Source: Lepidodermella squamata
Taxonomy: Eukaryota > Gastrotricha
DNA: 64,000 nucleotides
Direction: 5' to 3'
NCBI GenBank assembly: GCA_047495785.1
Contig: JBLDXI010000009.1
Coordinates: 4,154,001 to 4,218,000 of the forward strand
Position 1 is the stretch's first letter; every line of letters begins with the position of its first letter. Below are positions 33,869 through 46,323 of this stretch, in pieces. Under the pieces are notes generated by a model. It did not search any database. It saw nothing but the letters and a program-made list of their open reading frames with translations, and was not told where the DNA came from. Both the position numbers and the translations under genes were made by a program.

Positions 33869-34931
33869 ATGGCCGACGTTGCTATTCAGCGGTCGAAACG
33901 AGACTCGGATGCCAAATGGGTAAGCTTTTAACAAATGATCGAAAACAGTTTTTTACTATGATGTGTGCGTGAAGACAAGGCGTGAGAATTAGACGCGTAA
34001 AGATGTGAACGGCAACGTCACATAATGTTAGGTTTGTTTTGATGCATGCTAAAGTTTTATTCGCGAATGATTGATTAGTCTCGTGTGCTGCTGATGCAGT
34101 TTCAATAGAATGGCAAGCATGAAAACCAAAGCGGTTTTAGATCGTAGTTTGTTGAATGCTATGTTATTTTCACTGTTTGACAGTATTATAATTTGAGATT
34201 AATTATGAACTGTATTGTAGTACAAACATCAGCCGATAGATAACGGGCCATTTTCGAGCGCAAACAACGAGCAGCAAAAAGCTGTTCTTGGTGGCTCATA
34301 TCAAATTCCTCATGGCCGCCACTTTGATCTTGGTGTCACTCGAATACAAAATATGTTCGAAAAAAGGGACGGAGAAAGCAATGTAAATGGATTCAGTACA
34401 CATGACCACCGCCACACTGTAGAAGCCAGCGGATACTTCGATGATGTGAGTGGAACAACTTTAATTGAATATCTGATGCATTTCCCCTTTAGTTTGATGG
34501 TAACCGGCTTTACGGAAGGAAAGCTGTCAGACCAGTTGACAGAAGGCTTCATCATACCGGCTCAGATTTTCTTACACATTACGGACGCGAGCCCGTAGTC
34601 GGAGGAACATACGAAGCTACCACTGCTGAGACGTATCAAGGCTACAAACCCTTTCCTGGGCCCACTTATCGCCGGTTTCCAAAGGTGAACATAGTCTGAT
34701 ATCGTTGACATTCAATATTTATAATAAATTTTTTTTCAGTTATATGGCGAAGCTCAAAGTGGCCCGGTTGAATTGCAGAATAATGTAACCAAGTGGTTCG
34801 GAAATGAATTGGATTACAACCCACCGATGATCAAAACTGAACATATGGGTCTTTCGCAGTGGAAGTACGTACCAGCTCCAGACAAAGCTCCGCGTAAGCA
34901 GTGGCGTTATACCTACCACTCGGCACTATAA
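33869..34931 (+). CDS. Unrecognised 215-residue cytosolic protein, 4 exons
   Basis: Join 33869-33919, 34233-34445, 34493-34684, 34740-34931. Every intron is phase 0 and has clean GT-AG borders, which strongly supports a real gene. There is no signal peptide or membrane helix. The protein is rich in Gly, Tyr, Pro and Arg and has no long helices (YGREPVVGGTYEATTAETY, GYKPFPGPTYRRFPKLYGE, KAPRKQWRYTYHSAL). Short proline/tyrosine motifs like these occur in some microtubule-inner and other filament-associated proteins, but I do not recognise the family. Just upstream, ttgtctatag|gtcttatcaata precedes the ATG, an acceptor-like site similar to that before SID-1. Confidence 0.7.
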
Positions 34932-35218
34932 TTCTGCATCAACTCTGCTATTTTCAACCCACGCTCTCATCTTCTTTATAAGCCAAAATATTATTTTTGT
35001 AGTAGCCTTCAAACGCAGTATCTATCTTCAATGTTTTGATGAAAATGTACCGTAATTTTATTTAAAAGCGGTGAAAACTATGACATTAAATGGAATAAAC
35101 AAGTGCTCTGAACTCCGAATTATCAAAATAGGCATAAGAACATACAGAAAAGGACCGAATTTCTGGCAAAAATAGTAATTCTAACAGTTCATAATTTGAA
35201 CAAAGGTAATAATTTAGA

Positions 35219-37642
35219 TTACTTCCGCTTGCTTCGCTTCTTGTCCGATTTCTTCGGAGCCTTCTTCTTCTTCACTTCGGCCATACCGTACTCTGGAGTT
35301 CCCATGAACTCTTTAATAAAATCCAATCGCTTTGTGTCGATTACTGATTTGGTTCCTGAAGGCGTTGTGGCCATTGCAGTCGATGTGCCTATGCGAGACG
35401 AAGGGGTGGCAGATATTGCTCCGGAGAAAGCTGTGTTGCGATCGCCATCCCTGTTCATCCTGGCAACAAGCCAGTAAGTTGTCATCAATCCTTTGCCCTT
35501 GATTTTCATTTTGCCTCGCTCCTCAAGGCAAAACATTCCAGATCGCGATAGATACTCGTATGTAGTTTGGCTGACTTGAATTTTGTAGGCTGGACAGAAA
35601 AATCTTTCATACAAAGGATTAACATGGGCGTGAATAATTCTTACGTTCGCTAGTCGATTCCATTCGAGATGAGGTATTGACAGTATCGCCGAATAGGCAG
35701 TATCTCGGCATTTTGCATCCTACAACTCCGGCTACAACAGGGCCGGTGTGAATGCCGATTCGAAGTTTAAGCACTTCACCCGGCCGATGTGGAATTTTGA
35801 CGAATCGCACAGCTTCCATTAGGTCAAGAGCCATGGAAGCTATTTCACTGACGTGCTTCGTACCGTTTCGTATTGGCAGCCCAGAAACTACCATATAACT
35901 GTTTGGAAATACTAGAGGTGAGTAGATCAAGTAAGACAAATAGGCTTACGCGTCTCCAATAGTTTCCACCTTGTAAACATCGTATGACGTGATACGTGTG
36001 TCGAATGTGAAGTACAGGCTGTTCAGCATGTTGACAACTTCGAAAGGAGTACTTTCCGAGGAAAGAGTCGTAAATTCGACGACATCAGACTACATTTATT
36101 TCGTGGAAATTCAGGTAAACTCAATTTAGAGTTATTCAATCTTACGAAATAGCAGGTAACTTGTTCGAAGAATTCAGGCTGTACGGGTTTACCCAATTTG
36201 AGGCTATCGGCAACAGTCCTGGAGAAGTGGAGCGTAAGTCAAGCAAAAAAAGATGCGATGAAAAACTCACGGAGGTAGAATTTGGTGCAGAATTTGCTCG
36301 GTAACCGTCTTGTCGTGTCGTAGCCTCTCTCGAATTTTGAGTAGTCTACGGGCGAAACGTACAACCTGATGGACCGTCCTAACTTTCCAGGCCACATCAA
36401 CAGAGATAGCTACGATGGACAGCACCAGAATTACAATAGCTAACGCTGAAAAACGGGCAAAATATAAGCTGATGGGAAGGAAAATATAAGTTGGAACATA
36501 CATAAACTTTGGTCGCGGCCCGTAGCCATTTCTCGAGCTTCAGATCTAGCCTTTTCATTGAGGGCCGAATTAGTAGCGTCGATGTCTTCAGCCATGCGAA
36601 AACTGGCGGATAATGCTTGGTCGCAAATCGATTTGCTTTCCGTATCGTCAGTTTTGACTGTTGCGTTGGAGGAACAATCGCTAATTCGCCGAATAGCGTC
36701 GCCCATCCGTTGGCTAAGGGTCGTTTGATTGCCAAGTATCAGCGTTGATCCATTCGATGAGCTGTCATCTGCTATCGGTTGCTCTGCAACGTAAACGTCG
36801 CAATGCGAGCCTCTTCCCAGAGAATCGAAGAAAGCAAATAAACGATCAAAGCTTTCGCGATAATTCGCCTTTACAGTTGCGGTATCTTCGCAGTATTGAG
36901 GTATCATCGTATGGTTCGAAGTAAGGCTAGCAATATGAGCCTGAATGTAGAAAACTGCATCAAGAAGCATCGAACTGCTGAAGATGTGATATGCACATCG
37001 ACTTGTTGTTGCTACTGTATCGAGATGGTAATTGAACTCAAATTTCGCTTGCGAGAGTGATATTTCAAGAGACCGTGCAATTATCAGAGATTTGTTCCCG
37101 TCCAAAATTGTCCAGTCTCTATTTTTGTCATAAGTAACGTTGCTAAGCGCTAATCTCGACAACAGATTAGTGTCAATAGCGTTGTGGTTATCGAAACAGA
37201 GTTGACGGCGTAGTTTTTGGAGATCTGCGATGTGGTTGGCCAACTGGTAAACTTTCTCGCCATCGCCGTAGTTTTCGGAAGCTACGTTGCTCGTTCTAGC
37301 AACAGCTGCACATGCAAGGCCTAAGATGATAGCTAACGGAACCACGCTAACCACGATAGCTTGGAACAACAGACGCCTACGTCCATTTTCCGTCAGTGGA
37401 TCATCAGCGAAAATCGATTTATTCTGATGTCGTTCGACCAAATCGATGACAGAATCGTTATCAGCCAAATTATTGAGCATTTTCGAGAACTCAGAGCTGA
37501 TGATTGAAATTGTTGACGCTGGCCGTTCGTATGAGTTGCGCCGCTCAACACCGAGATGGTTGTCATCCACACTACCAGCGGCCGACATGGGAGGCGGAGA
37601 ACCACGAGGATGAACTGCATTGCCTGCCTTTGATTTTTTCAT
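35219..37642 (-). CDS. NIT-domain receptor guanylate cyclase, 6 exons
   Basis: Complement join 35219-35589, 35645-35898, 35950-36089, 36146-36218, 36271-36445, 36508-37642; 715 residues, phases closed. The first membrane helix ([20 protein letters not shown]) and the second ([19 protein letters not shown]) enclose a helical ectodomain of about 260 residues whose pattern ([26 protein letters not shown]-like) fits the nitrate/nitrite-sensing NIT domain. After a short signalling helix ([14 protein letters not shown]) comes a complete class III cyclase: [37 protein letters not shown] and [18 protein letters not shown]. The Glu of KVETIGD and the Cys of RYCLFGD are the guanine-specifying residues, so the product should be cGMP. 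There is no kinase-homology domain. The C-terminal tail is lysine-rich. NIT cyclases in annelids have been linked to nitric-oxide signalling. Confidence 0.85.
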
Positions 37643-38046
37643 TTCTTGTTAGTGCAAAACCGAAATGCGCAAAAATTAAGTGGCACTGAACAATTTAGGG
37701 CCTTGCATTCTCTACCTATGATCTAAATTTTTCGTTATCAATTACGAAAAAGAGAAATGAATGCCTGGAGGTGAAAATGCTATCGAAGATGAGATAGCGG
37801 CGCATGGCCTAATCTCTCTTTAACTTTGATGTGACAATTCTTGATCTGCATTGATTTTTCTCGCGAAGTCATATCACTGTGTCATTAGTTATGCGCTTCA
37901 GGCCGCTGGATTAACGAGCAATCATTGCCGCGTTGTAATTAACGCTGGCAAACTTCATGAGATTTCTCAGCACCGGCTAATCCTAATACCCAGGCACACT
38001 CACCTAAAATCACACTTACTTTTATTTTGTTTTCAGTTTTCAGCTT
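37643..38046. other. Intergenic gap, cyclase promoter side
   Basis: Holds the upstream region of the cyclase gene and the 3' end of the first STRA6-like gene. No coding frame of note. Confidence 0.4.
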
Positions 38047-40287
38047 TCAGCCGATTAGGCTGATGCCTAAAATGGCTTTCCGCTCAGCAATAAGTTTAGG
38101 ATTCCGTAATAAAGTGTAGGCCAGATGCCATTTGAACAGTAATGGTCTTGCCTTTTGACGCAGCTCTATTCCTTTCTCTTTTTCAGATGTAACCATTCTT
38201 CTATTCTTGTTAATTCCATCGCTGATGATATTGGCGAAGGTGAGAAGACAGGGGTTCATATAGGCGTTTTCTGTAGCTAGCAAACCGAGATAAACTGTGT
38301 AACCATTATCGAATCGCTCAAGGCGGTGATTGAGCACAGGAAAGTCGATTCTCGCGAATAAAATGGTCGAACTGATCAAGGAGATGATTACGCGAAACAG
38401 GGATCCGAAAAATCCTACTAGTAGATTTTTGAAAAACGAAAAGTAGGCCATGTTTGAGTAGCCTCTTGGATTATCAACAGATATTAATTTCTCCTTTCGA
38501 ATTGTGAAGACTACGGCCACCAAAATCTTCTGTATAATCGGAAGGACGAGGGCGATGACAAGCGCCGGGCTGAAAAAGTTGAAAATTATTGTTTGATTAC
38601 CTAAAAAATCAAATTTTACGCGATTTGAATGAGCCAATTGATTAGCCAGTCTGCAAAACCGTACATAAGAGGGATAATAATGATCCACGATACAAGCAAC
38701 GGGATAACGATGAACAGTAGCAATTGCAGGATGCAGCCCCAGGCAAACATAACAGCCTGGTAGCCCATATAGTTTGCAGCACTACCAAGATGGCTAGTCA
38801 GAGATGCCGATCTCACTGCGTCGATGAAACGGTAATTTCCGCGATAGGCGGCTAAAAGGTCGCGGCGATAGCAAGGTAAAACGCTGGTGATAAGCATGAT
38901 CTGAAGTGCTGTCACGAAGAGTGACCCAGCAAGAACCGAATCTGGAAAAGAACAATAAAGTTGGAAAAAATGCTTTTCTCGTTCATGAATTACATCGGAA
39001 AGAGTCGAAATAAGATCCTACAATGAGGATTATTTTATCCGTATTGCTAACGCCCAGTTGCTCAGCCAAGCCATCAGTCGTGTTCTTGGCAGCTTCCCAT
39101 AGATCAGGCAATGTCAAAATTGTTACAATCAATATACCATTGATAAGCTGCAAAAAATTATATTAACTGAAACCGAAATTCTCAGATCTTTTTTACGTAA
39201 TAAACGAAAACCCCACTGACTGCAACTGTAGATAGAACACTTTGAGAGTATTTAAAGTCTGGAGAAGAACATCCATTTTTTAGAATTTAGAATTACCAAT
39301 TGTGAACTTACATGGGACATTCTTATAGGTAAAAAGGGAGAGAAATGGTCGCACCGCTGATCTAATTGGCTTGTTGCTCTCGGGCACAGGTCGTCGCTTT
39401 TTCAATAGTTCAGTCACGTAACGCCCAGCATTTTGTGACTTATAGTTCTTTACTTCTGACGCTTGCTCGAACTGATAAGTAAAGAATGATAATTAACCTA
39501 ATTCCATATCGGAACTTACTAATTTACACCCATTTCTCACGACCTTTGCCAGAGCTTGAGCGGCGCGATATGGCAGGTAAAACATTGAAATGACCATGAA
39601 AATCAGCGGGATAAAGTATTGAAAGACAGTGAGAACTTTGGTTTGATAATCCATCGTGCTTATCACATTTATGATTTCAATCATATTCATCACTTCCAAA
39701 CTCGCTAGAACCCACATCCAAACTGTGGCTAGCAAGTAACCGAGAAACGTATCTGCCCCGAATCCGCCGATTATCGGATAGTGAATGAACCCATACATGA
39801 AGACGTTGGCGAGTAGAATTAAAGGCTTCGGCCACGATTGTGTAGTGCATGTTGCTCGAAGTATGAGCTCATTGTTGTTTGTTATGAACTGAACGGTGCC
39901 AGATGCGACCATTGCCCAGAAAACTGCGTAGAACCATCGATGTTTGCAAGGTGAGATAATCTTTCAATGAATATATTGAGCACTGGGTTTGAAAAAAGTT
40001 CAATCACGTACCGGCATAGGCCTCGGAAGGCCTGGAGGAACTTTCTTGTTAGTTCGTCGCACTGTAATTGATAGCAATGCAATATAGAAAGGTGAAACAG
40101 CAACCATGACAGCATAAGGAATTTGACTATCGGGAATGTAATCCGAAAAGGTTCCGAGGCACCCCGAAGGCAAGGCTGGTTTCGGCTGCTCTTCAGAAGC
40201 TATAATATCTTGAACTATTTGAACTAAGGCTCTCAAAAGCTCTATCACAGTATCCTTCAGCGTCGCTTCTGTTGTCGACATTTTCAT
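38047..40287 (-). CDS. STRA6-like multi-pass protein A (RBP-receptor family), 7 exons
   Basis: Complement join 38047-38569, 38620-38941, 38994-39147, 39197-39258, 39312-39471, 39520-39960, 40012-40287; 645 residues (643 if the second ATG, two codons on, is used). About nine membrane helices are present. Family marks are CYRRDLLAAYRGNYRF, then NYMGYQAVMFAWGC, then YSNMAYFSFFKNLLVGFFGS, DFPVLNHRLERFDNGYTVYL, NPCLLTFANI and the C-terminal WHLAYTLLRNPKLIAERK. These correspond to blocks of vertebrate STRA6 (the AYTLLHNP tail and the YxTYxNFL...NP segment). Vertebrate STRA6 takes retinol from retinol-binding protein into cells. Whether invertebrate members carry retinoids is unknown. No calmodulin-site claim can be made from this sequence. 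Confidence 0.82.
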
Positions 40288-40487
40288 ACAGTGGGATCGA
40301 GCAATTGAGTTGAGTTATGCGATAGTGAACTGGAGGAACTTGCGACACCTGTTACTGCCAGGTCAACTAATTAGATAAGGCTAATCGGGACGTGTTTTAT
40401 CAAAAAACCAAACAAAACCCCATTCACTATCAACAAGCTCAAAAAACCAGGTCTTTATTATTCATCATAATCTCAGCGTTTTACATA

Positions 40488-42862
40488 TCAGTCTTGGTTA
40501 GCCAAATTAGGCCGTAGTTTTGTTTTCCGCTCGCTTGCGAGCTTGGGATTTTTCAACAGAGTATAGGCGAGATGCCATCTGAATCGAACGATTTCCGATC
40601 TAAAATTGAACGCCATCGATTCAGTCGCATTTTCCCCCTCTTCTGCATCCATGAAATCTTCAGCTGTTACGATGTTTTCCGTGCTTCCGGTCCTCACAAC
40701 AGTATTCAGTGTAACGCTACGAACAGCTTTGTGATTTCGTGTCGTATTAACCCTATCAAGCACGATGTTAACAAATGTCACCAAACACGGATTCATATGG
40801 GCATTCTCAGCAGCGAGGAGCCCCAAGTAAACCACAAAGCCATTGTCGAAATTTTCAAACCGGTGATTCAGCATGGGCAGGTCGATCCTCGAGAACAAAA
40901 TTGTTGACATAAAAAGAGATACGATGACTCGAAATAATGATCCAAATAGGCCGACTAGCAAGTTTCGAAAGTAGGAAAAGTAAGCGAGATTTGAGAAACC
41001 TCGCGGGTTATTGACCGATATCCATCGCCCGTTGTTCTCCGTGAACACAAAAACGATCAATCCAACTTGAATAAGGAAGAACATGATCAGAGCGATCAAC
41101 GTTGGCCTGCAAATAGAGAGGAAAAATGAGGTATTTATATACTCGAAAAATAGTGACTGACGCTAAATATGCTAATGCACTCATTGGCCAAGTGATAAGA
41201 TTGTACATTAGGGGAATGACAATCAACCAAGAAATCAGAAGGGGCAAAACGATGAATAAGGCCAGTTGTAAAAGGCAGCCCCACGCGAACATTATAGATT
41301 GGTACCCCATGTAGTTGATAGCACCACTCAAGTGACTTGTTGGGGTAGCAGCCAGGACACCCTCAATGAAGCGATAGTTCCCTCGATATACGCTGAGAAG
41401 ATCACGGCGATAACTTGGTAAAACCGTAGATATGAGGATAATTTGAAGTATGGTAACGGAAAGCGTTCCAAGTAGAAGTGAGTCTAAAAGTAAAATCTTT
41501 GCATTAGGAGGATATCGAAATAAAAACTTACAGATGACCGAGTCGAATACTGAGCCCACAAGTTGGATCATTTCATCACTGCGGCTGACATTGTACTCTT
41601 TTGCCATTTCTGCAGTCATGTTTTCAACGCCGTTCAGGTAACCAGGGAGGGAAAGCAGCGTTGAGACGAGCACGGTATTCAAAATCTGTGAAATGTGGAA
41701 CAGAATATCTAAAGGAACATATTTTCCCGCATTAATACTGACGTAGTAAACGAAAACTCCGCTAATTGCGACTGTTGAAACTATGCTTTGAGAGTATTTA
41801 AAATCTATTTAAGACACGATTAAAATGTGTATACAAAACTCAGAGGCAAGTGCTTACTCGGATAATTCTCGTAAATTAAGCAGTGCTTAATGGATTCTAA
41901 TAATGATTCGATAGATGACTTCGGCTCCACTTTCTCAGCTTTTCGAGGCTTCAACAACGCTGTAACATATCGACCAGCCATTTGCCGCCTAAAATGCTTT
42001 GCCCGACTAGTTGGTTCAAACTAGATCCAAATAAATCAGAGCTCAGCTTCAACCTGAAAGTGTAACCTCAACTCACCAATTTACGCTTGCCTTGTAAAAC
42101 CTTCTGCAAGCTGAAGAAAGCTCGAATAGGTAGGTAAACAGCCAAAACAACCGTGAAGATTAGTGGCACGAAGTATTGAAAGGAAAAGCTGACTTGGGCG
42201 TAGCTATCCCAACCAGAAATCACTATAATGATTTCGTATGCCTCCATAGCTCTCAGCCCGGCTAAGGCTAACATCCAAATTGAAGCCAATAAGTTTGTAA
42301 AAAGAGTGTCTGAGGAGAATCCAGCAACAATTGGATAGTGCAAGAAGCCATACAGAAATACGTTTGCTAACATGATCAACGGCTTCTGCCAAATGCTATC
42401 GACGCAGTAACTTCGAACGATCAGATCATTTCGGTTAGTGAAGAATTGAGCTGTTCCGCTAGCAACCATAGCCCAGAAAACGGCATGAACCCACCTTTGG
42501 TTACAAGGGGTAATGATCTATGTCAGAAATTGTATGTTAGGAGCGCATTTGAAAGTGAAGTCTTTGCAAACCTGCATTGGTACAGGCAACCCTACAAATC
42601 CGTAGTCACCTTGGTTTCTAATTGCCAGCGCCATGAGCGCAATGTAAATCGGGGAAATAGCAACAAAAATTGCATATGGCATTTGCTGGGCGGAAATAAA
42701 GTCCGAAATTCCGCCAGTGCAGTTAAATATATTGGGCACTACGTCAGACGAATTTGCGGCTTCTTCTAGAGCTTCCGCGATCGCTCCGATCAATATCAAC
42801 ACAGCTTGGCCAACAGTAGGCACAGGGCATGGATCGTCAGAAGTTTCGTTAAAACTGTGCAT
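40488..42862 (-). CDS. STRA6-like multi-pass protein B, 7 exons
   Basis: Complement join 40488-41106, 41162-41483, 41532-41685, 41743-41804, 41858-42020, 42077-42517, 42572-42862; 683 residues, phases closed. Exon lengths 441, 62, 154 and 322 nt are identical to those of gene A, so the three copies arose by tandem duplication. It has the same blocks: SYRRDLLSVYRGNYRF, NYMGYQSIMFAWGC, FSNLAYFSYFRNLLVGLFGS, ENFDNGFVVYLGLLAAENAH and RWHLAYTLLKNPKLASERK. The C-terminal cytosolic part has a longer acidic linker (EDFMDAEEGENATE) than A. The start codon chosen gives an Asp/Ser/Asn-rich lumenal N-terminus; the frame is open upstream, but no earlier ATG matches the paralogues. Confidence 0.82.
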
Positions 42863-43050
42863 TTTAGGTCTAAATTTCTCGAAAGAATAAAGAAAGCTCC
42901 ATTCGCTATCAAATTCCTTTTTCACAACTGATAGATAATGCTTCTGATATAGTATAGTATAGTGAAATAGTCTTAACGTATTTGTTTTCACGACCAACTC
43001 TTTTTTTTATGATAACAATGGGTAAATGGCTTTATTCAAACTGTAAACGC

Positions 43051-45662
43051 TTATATAAGACTGAGTCCAAGTGCAGCTTTTCTCTCAGCAATGAGCAGTG
43101 GATTTCGGATCAGCGTGTAAGCCAAATGCCATTTGAATCGCATTGCTGCCGTTTTATGGCGAGACTGAAATGAGAAATAAGAAGGATAAGCATATTATGG
43201 GGGCATTTGAATTAGTTACCTTGATATGCTTATCAGGATCCGGATATCGAGCCAAAGGGTTAAGTGCGATGCCTGCGATTACGAAAATCCCTCCGTCTTC
43301 ATCGGTTCTGCTCAATTTTCCCGAACTTTCATGGATCCCACTTTCATTATCTTCTTGATTTTCAGACTCTTTGTTCGGGTGGGCTTTCGGTAGATCTTCA
43401 CCATATGCCGAGTCATTTTCCTCATTTACGGCTCCAACTTGGTTCTTACGAACAGCCGCTTTGTCAATATACAACGAATTCGAGGATTCAACTGATCGCG
43501 ACGTGACCAATTTCCTGTATGAGCGCAGCCTCTCCACATTTTCGTTGACAATATTCGCGAAGGTTACGACGCATGGATTCAAATGGAATAACTCGACGGA
43601 AATTAACCCTTGGTAGATATTAAAACCGTTGTCAAATCGTTCAAAACGTCGATTCAACACAGGTAGATCGAGACGGGAGAAGAGTATTGTTGAGAGAATT
43701 ATTGAGATTGTTAAGCGAACTAAGGCTCCGACAAAGCCGACAAGCAGATTTTTGTAGAAGGCGAAAAACGCGAGATTCGAATAACCACGGCGATTGTCAA
43801 CTGCCATCGTACGTCCTCGGTTTTGGACAAAGAGAAATGATACTGCCAACTTCTGTAGGATTAAAAGCGCTAAAGTCGTTCCTACCGCCGGACTAGATCA
43901 TAGGATCCTAATTACAAATAATGAAGCTTGAGCAGAAGTAAAGACTTACGAAACATCTCTCAATTTCTCCAAAATCCAACCACCAAAACCGTGGACCAGA
44001 GGAACGACGATGATGCACGAGAAAAGGACTGTGATGACCGTAAATAGGATAAGCTGAGCGACGCATCCCCAAGAGAAGAGTATAGTTTGGTAACCCATAT
44101 AATTCACAGCACTTCCAAAATGAACTCGTGGTGCTGCAGCACTAGGTCGGGCAATATAGTCGTAGCGACCTCTAAAAGCTCCAAGCAGATCTTTCCGGTA
44201 ACTTTGCAGAACGGAAATTAGTAAAATGAATTGAAGGATGGCTACGAAAATCGCAGACGCGAGCATGGAATCTAAATTGAAAAAATTAAACTATAAATCT
44301 TCATAAGCAGAATGGCATTTACATCTGATCGAGGCAAAATAAGCCTCAAAGATTTTAATCGGCCGATCTGCTCTCGTCAAGTTCGTGCCGTTCGTCATTG
44401 TCGCTACCATCTCCTCTGCTGCAGCCTTCCCCAATGGCAGGAGATCAATGATTACGCGGAAGTAGCTGTACAGGATCTGAAATTGAAATGATAGATAGAA
44501 AATCAGAGAAATGCCAGATATTCGACTGACGTAGTACAAGAAGACGCCACTCGTAACCAAAGTCGAAAGTATCACTTGAGAATAGCGGAAATCTATGATA
44601 GTTTATTGAATGTGCAGTTACGGTGAGGAATTTCTTCCGACTCACTTGGGTAGTTTCGATAGATCACTGAGTTGAAAACGTCGTGTTTTTGGTACAACGC
44701 TCGAGGCCTCAACAAATTTTGCACGTAAAGGCTTTGGGGCATCAATTTAAAAGGCTGAGTTCTTTTGAATGGATCGAGCTATGGATAAATATTCAAAATT
44801 GACATTATTTGATGACTCGATAGACTTACAGGCTTCGTTCCGTTCTTAGCAAAGGCAATAATTCCATAAATGACTTGCAAAGGTAAGTAAACGCATAAAA
44901 ATAAGGTGAAGAATAAGGGCACAGCTTCGCTGAATATATCCGCCACTTTGCCACCAGCTTTTTCCTCAGAATTGCTCAAAATTTTGTATACATCCTTAGC
45001 TCTCAATCCAGCTAAAGTCCAGGTCCAAAGGGTAGAAACAACATATCCAAGCAAAGTTTCCGTAGAAAAGCCCCCAATGATTGGGTAATGCAGGAACGCA
45101 TAAAGGAACACGTTAGCAAGGAAAACGAGAGGCTTCTGCCAGAACTTGTAGAGGCAACCAGTATGAACCATCAACTCCTCTTTTCCATAAAAAAATTGCA
45201 GTGTTTCGTAAGCTACCATGCCCCAGAAAGCAGCATAAACCCAACGAGTTTTACACGGGTCGACAATCTAAAAACCAAGTCATTTTTCAAATATTTTATA
45301 TTATTCCAAAGGAATAAAAAGACCCTTACCGGAAAAGGGCTTATAATTCCTGGTCTTCTGTGAGGATCTTTGTGCTGCTTGACTGTCCAGGATAGGATGA
45401 AAATGAACAGAGGGGATATTGCGGTGAGAATGATGTGCGGAATATGTTCATTTGTTACATAGTCATTAATGGAACCGTTGCAAGTTATGGCCGAGGTGTT
45501 TTCGATTGCCGAAGAGTTGTCGTCAGTTTTGGGAGGGAATAACATGCTAAGAATGATGGGAAGGAACATCTGCATAATATTATTCTCGCCATTTGCGTCC
45601 GTTACTCCTCTGAGGTCTCCGATAAGGTCCAACGAAGACAAAACGTCTGATGAGTTATCCAT
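43051..45662 (-). CDS. STRA6-like multi-pass protein C, 8 exons
   Basis: Complement join 43051-43164, 43220-43892, 43950-44271, 44323-44476, 44531-44592, 44646-44778, 44830-45267, 45330-45662; 742 residues, phases closed. Core blocks are as in A and B (SYRKDLLGAFRGRYDYI, NYMGYQTILFSWGC, YSNLAFFAFYKNLLVGFVGA, ERFDNGFNIYQGL, NPCVVTFANI). The conserved tail FKWHLAYTLIRNPLLIAERK is moved to a separate last exon by an extra intron. Before it sits an insert of about 100 residues rich in Glu, Asp, Ser and Asn (HPNKESENQEDNESGIHESS). If that intron were retained, the protein would end early without the conserved tail. The spacing to gene B is 188 bp. Confidence 0.82.
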
Positions 45663-46323
45663 CTTTCTCTTGGTAAAAAAACGATATTTGGGAAATTCTA
45701 GGTCTGATGTTTACAGCGCATTCTGTGCAGCTATTGCGATACTCATATACTACAGATTGCTTTCGGTAAATATCGCCAGGATATGAATCATTATTTGACA
45801 CTCATGTTTGTTCAGATGGATTTCGCGAAATATATTGGCGTCACTCTTCATACATGCCAGATTGCAATGAATTCTTATCCGCAATAATCACAATGTATCC
45901 CGAAAATGATTTACCAGGTCATCTTTCTTTATAACTTTTTCGTGGCATCAAGCCAATGTGACGTTGTATTCCAGAAAGTTGCCGAGCTCAAAAATGAGCC
46001 CAAGAGATAGGGTAACCATAAAGTCATGATAAAGGCATGAAAAGTGTCTTTTTCACGTGGATATAGTTTATCTAATCTTCCACCGCATCTGACTCACCGC
46101 ATCGCCTATTTTCGCTCATCTTATCATTTGTTGCAGATAAAAATTAATCCATAAATGGGTGAATTACGTAAGGATGATGCAATTAAGCGTGTCGGAGTAA
46201 ACATTCGTAGGCGTTCGGAGGTTATATCTACAGCTGATCCTTTGTCATCAGACATTTTCCATTCATTGTTCCTCATTCAAAACACAATTTTACAACAAAT
46301 AAGCTTAACTACTCACGACTAAA
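45663..46323. other. Intergenic DNA between divergent genes
   Basis: Upstream of STRA6-like C (-) and of the small gene at 46324 (+). No coding frame recognised. Confidence 0.4.

Noticed and set aside
38047-45662. Bestrophin chloride channels
   Set aside because: Tandem multi-pass genes of this size first suggested bestrophins, but the RFP motif and N-terminal bestrophin blocks are absent, whereas the LAYTLLxNP tail and GYSN...NLLVG segment match the STRA6/RBP-receptor family.
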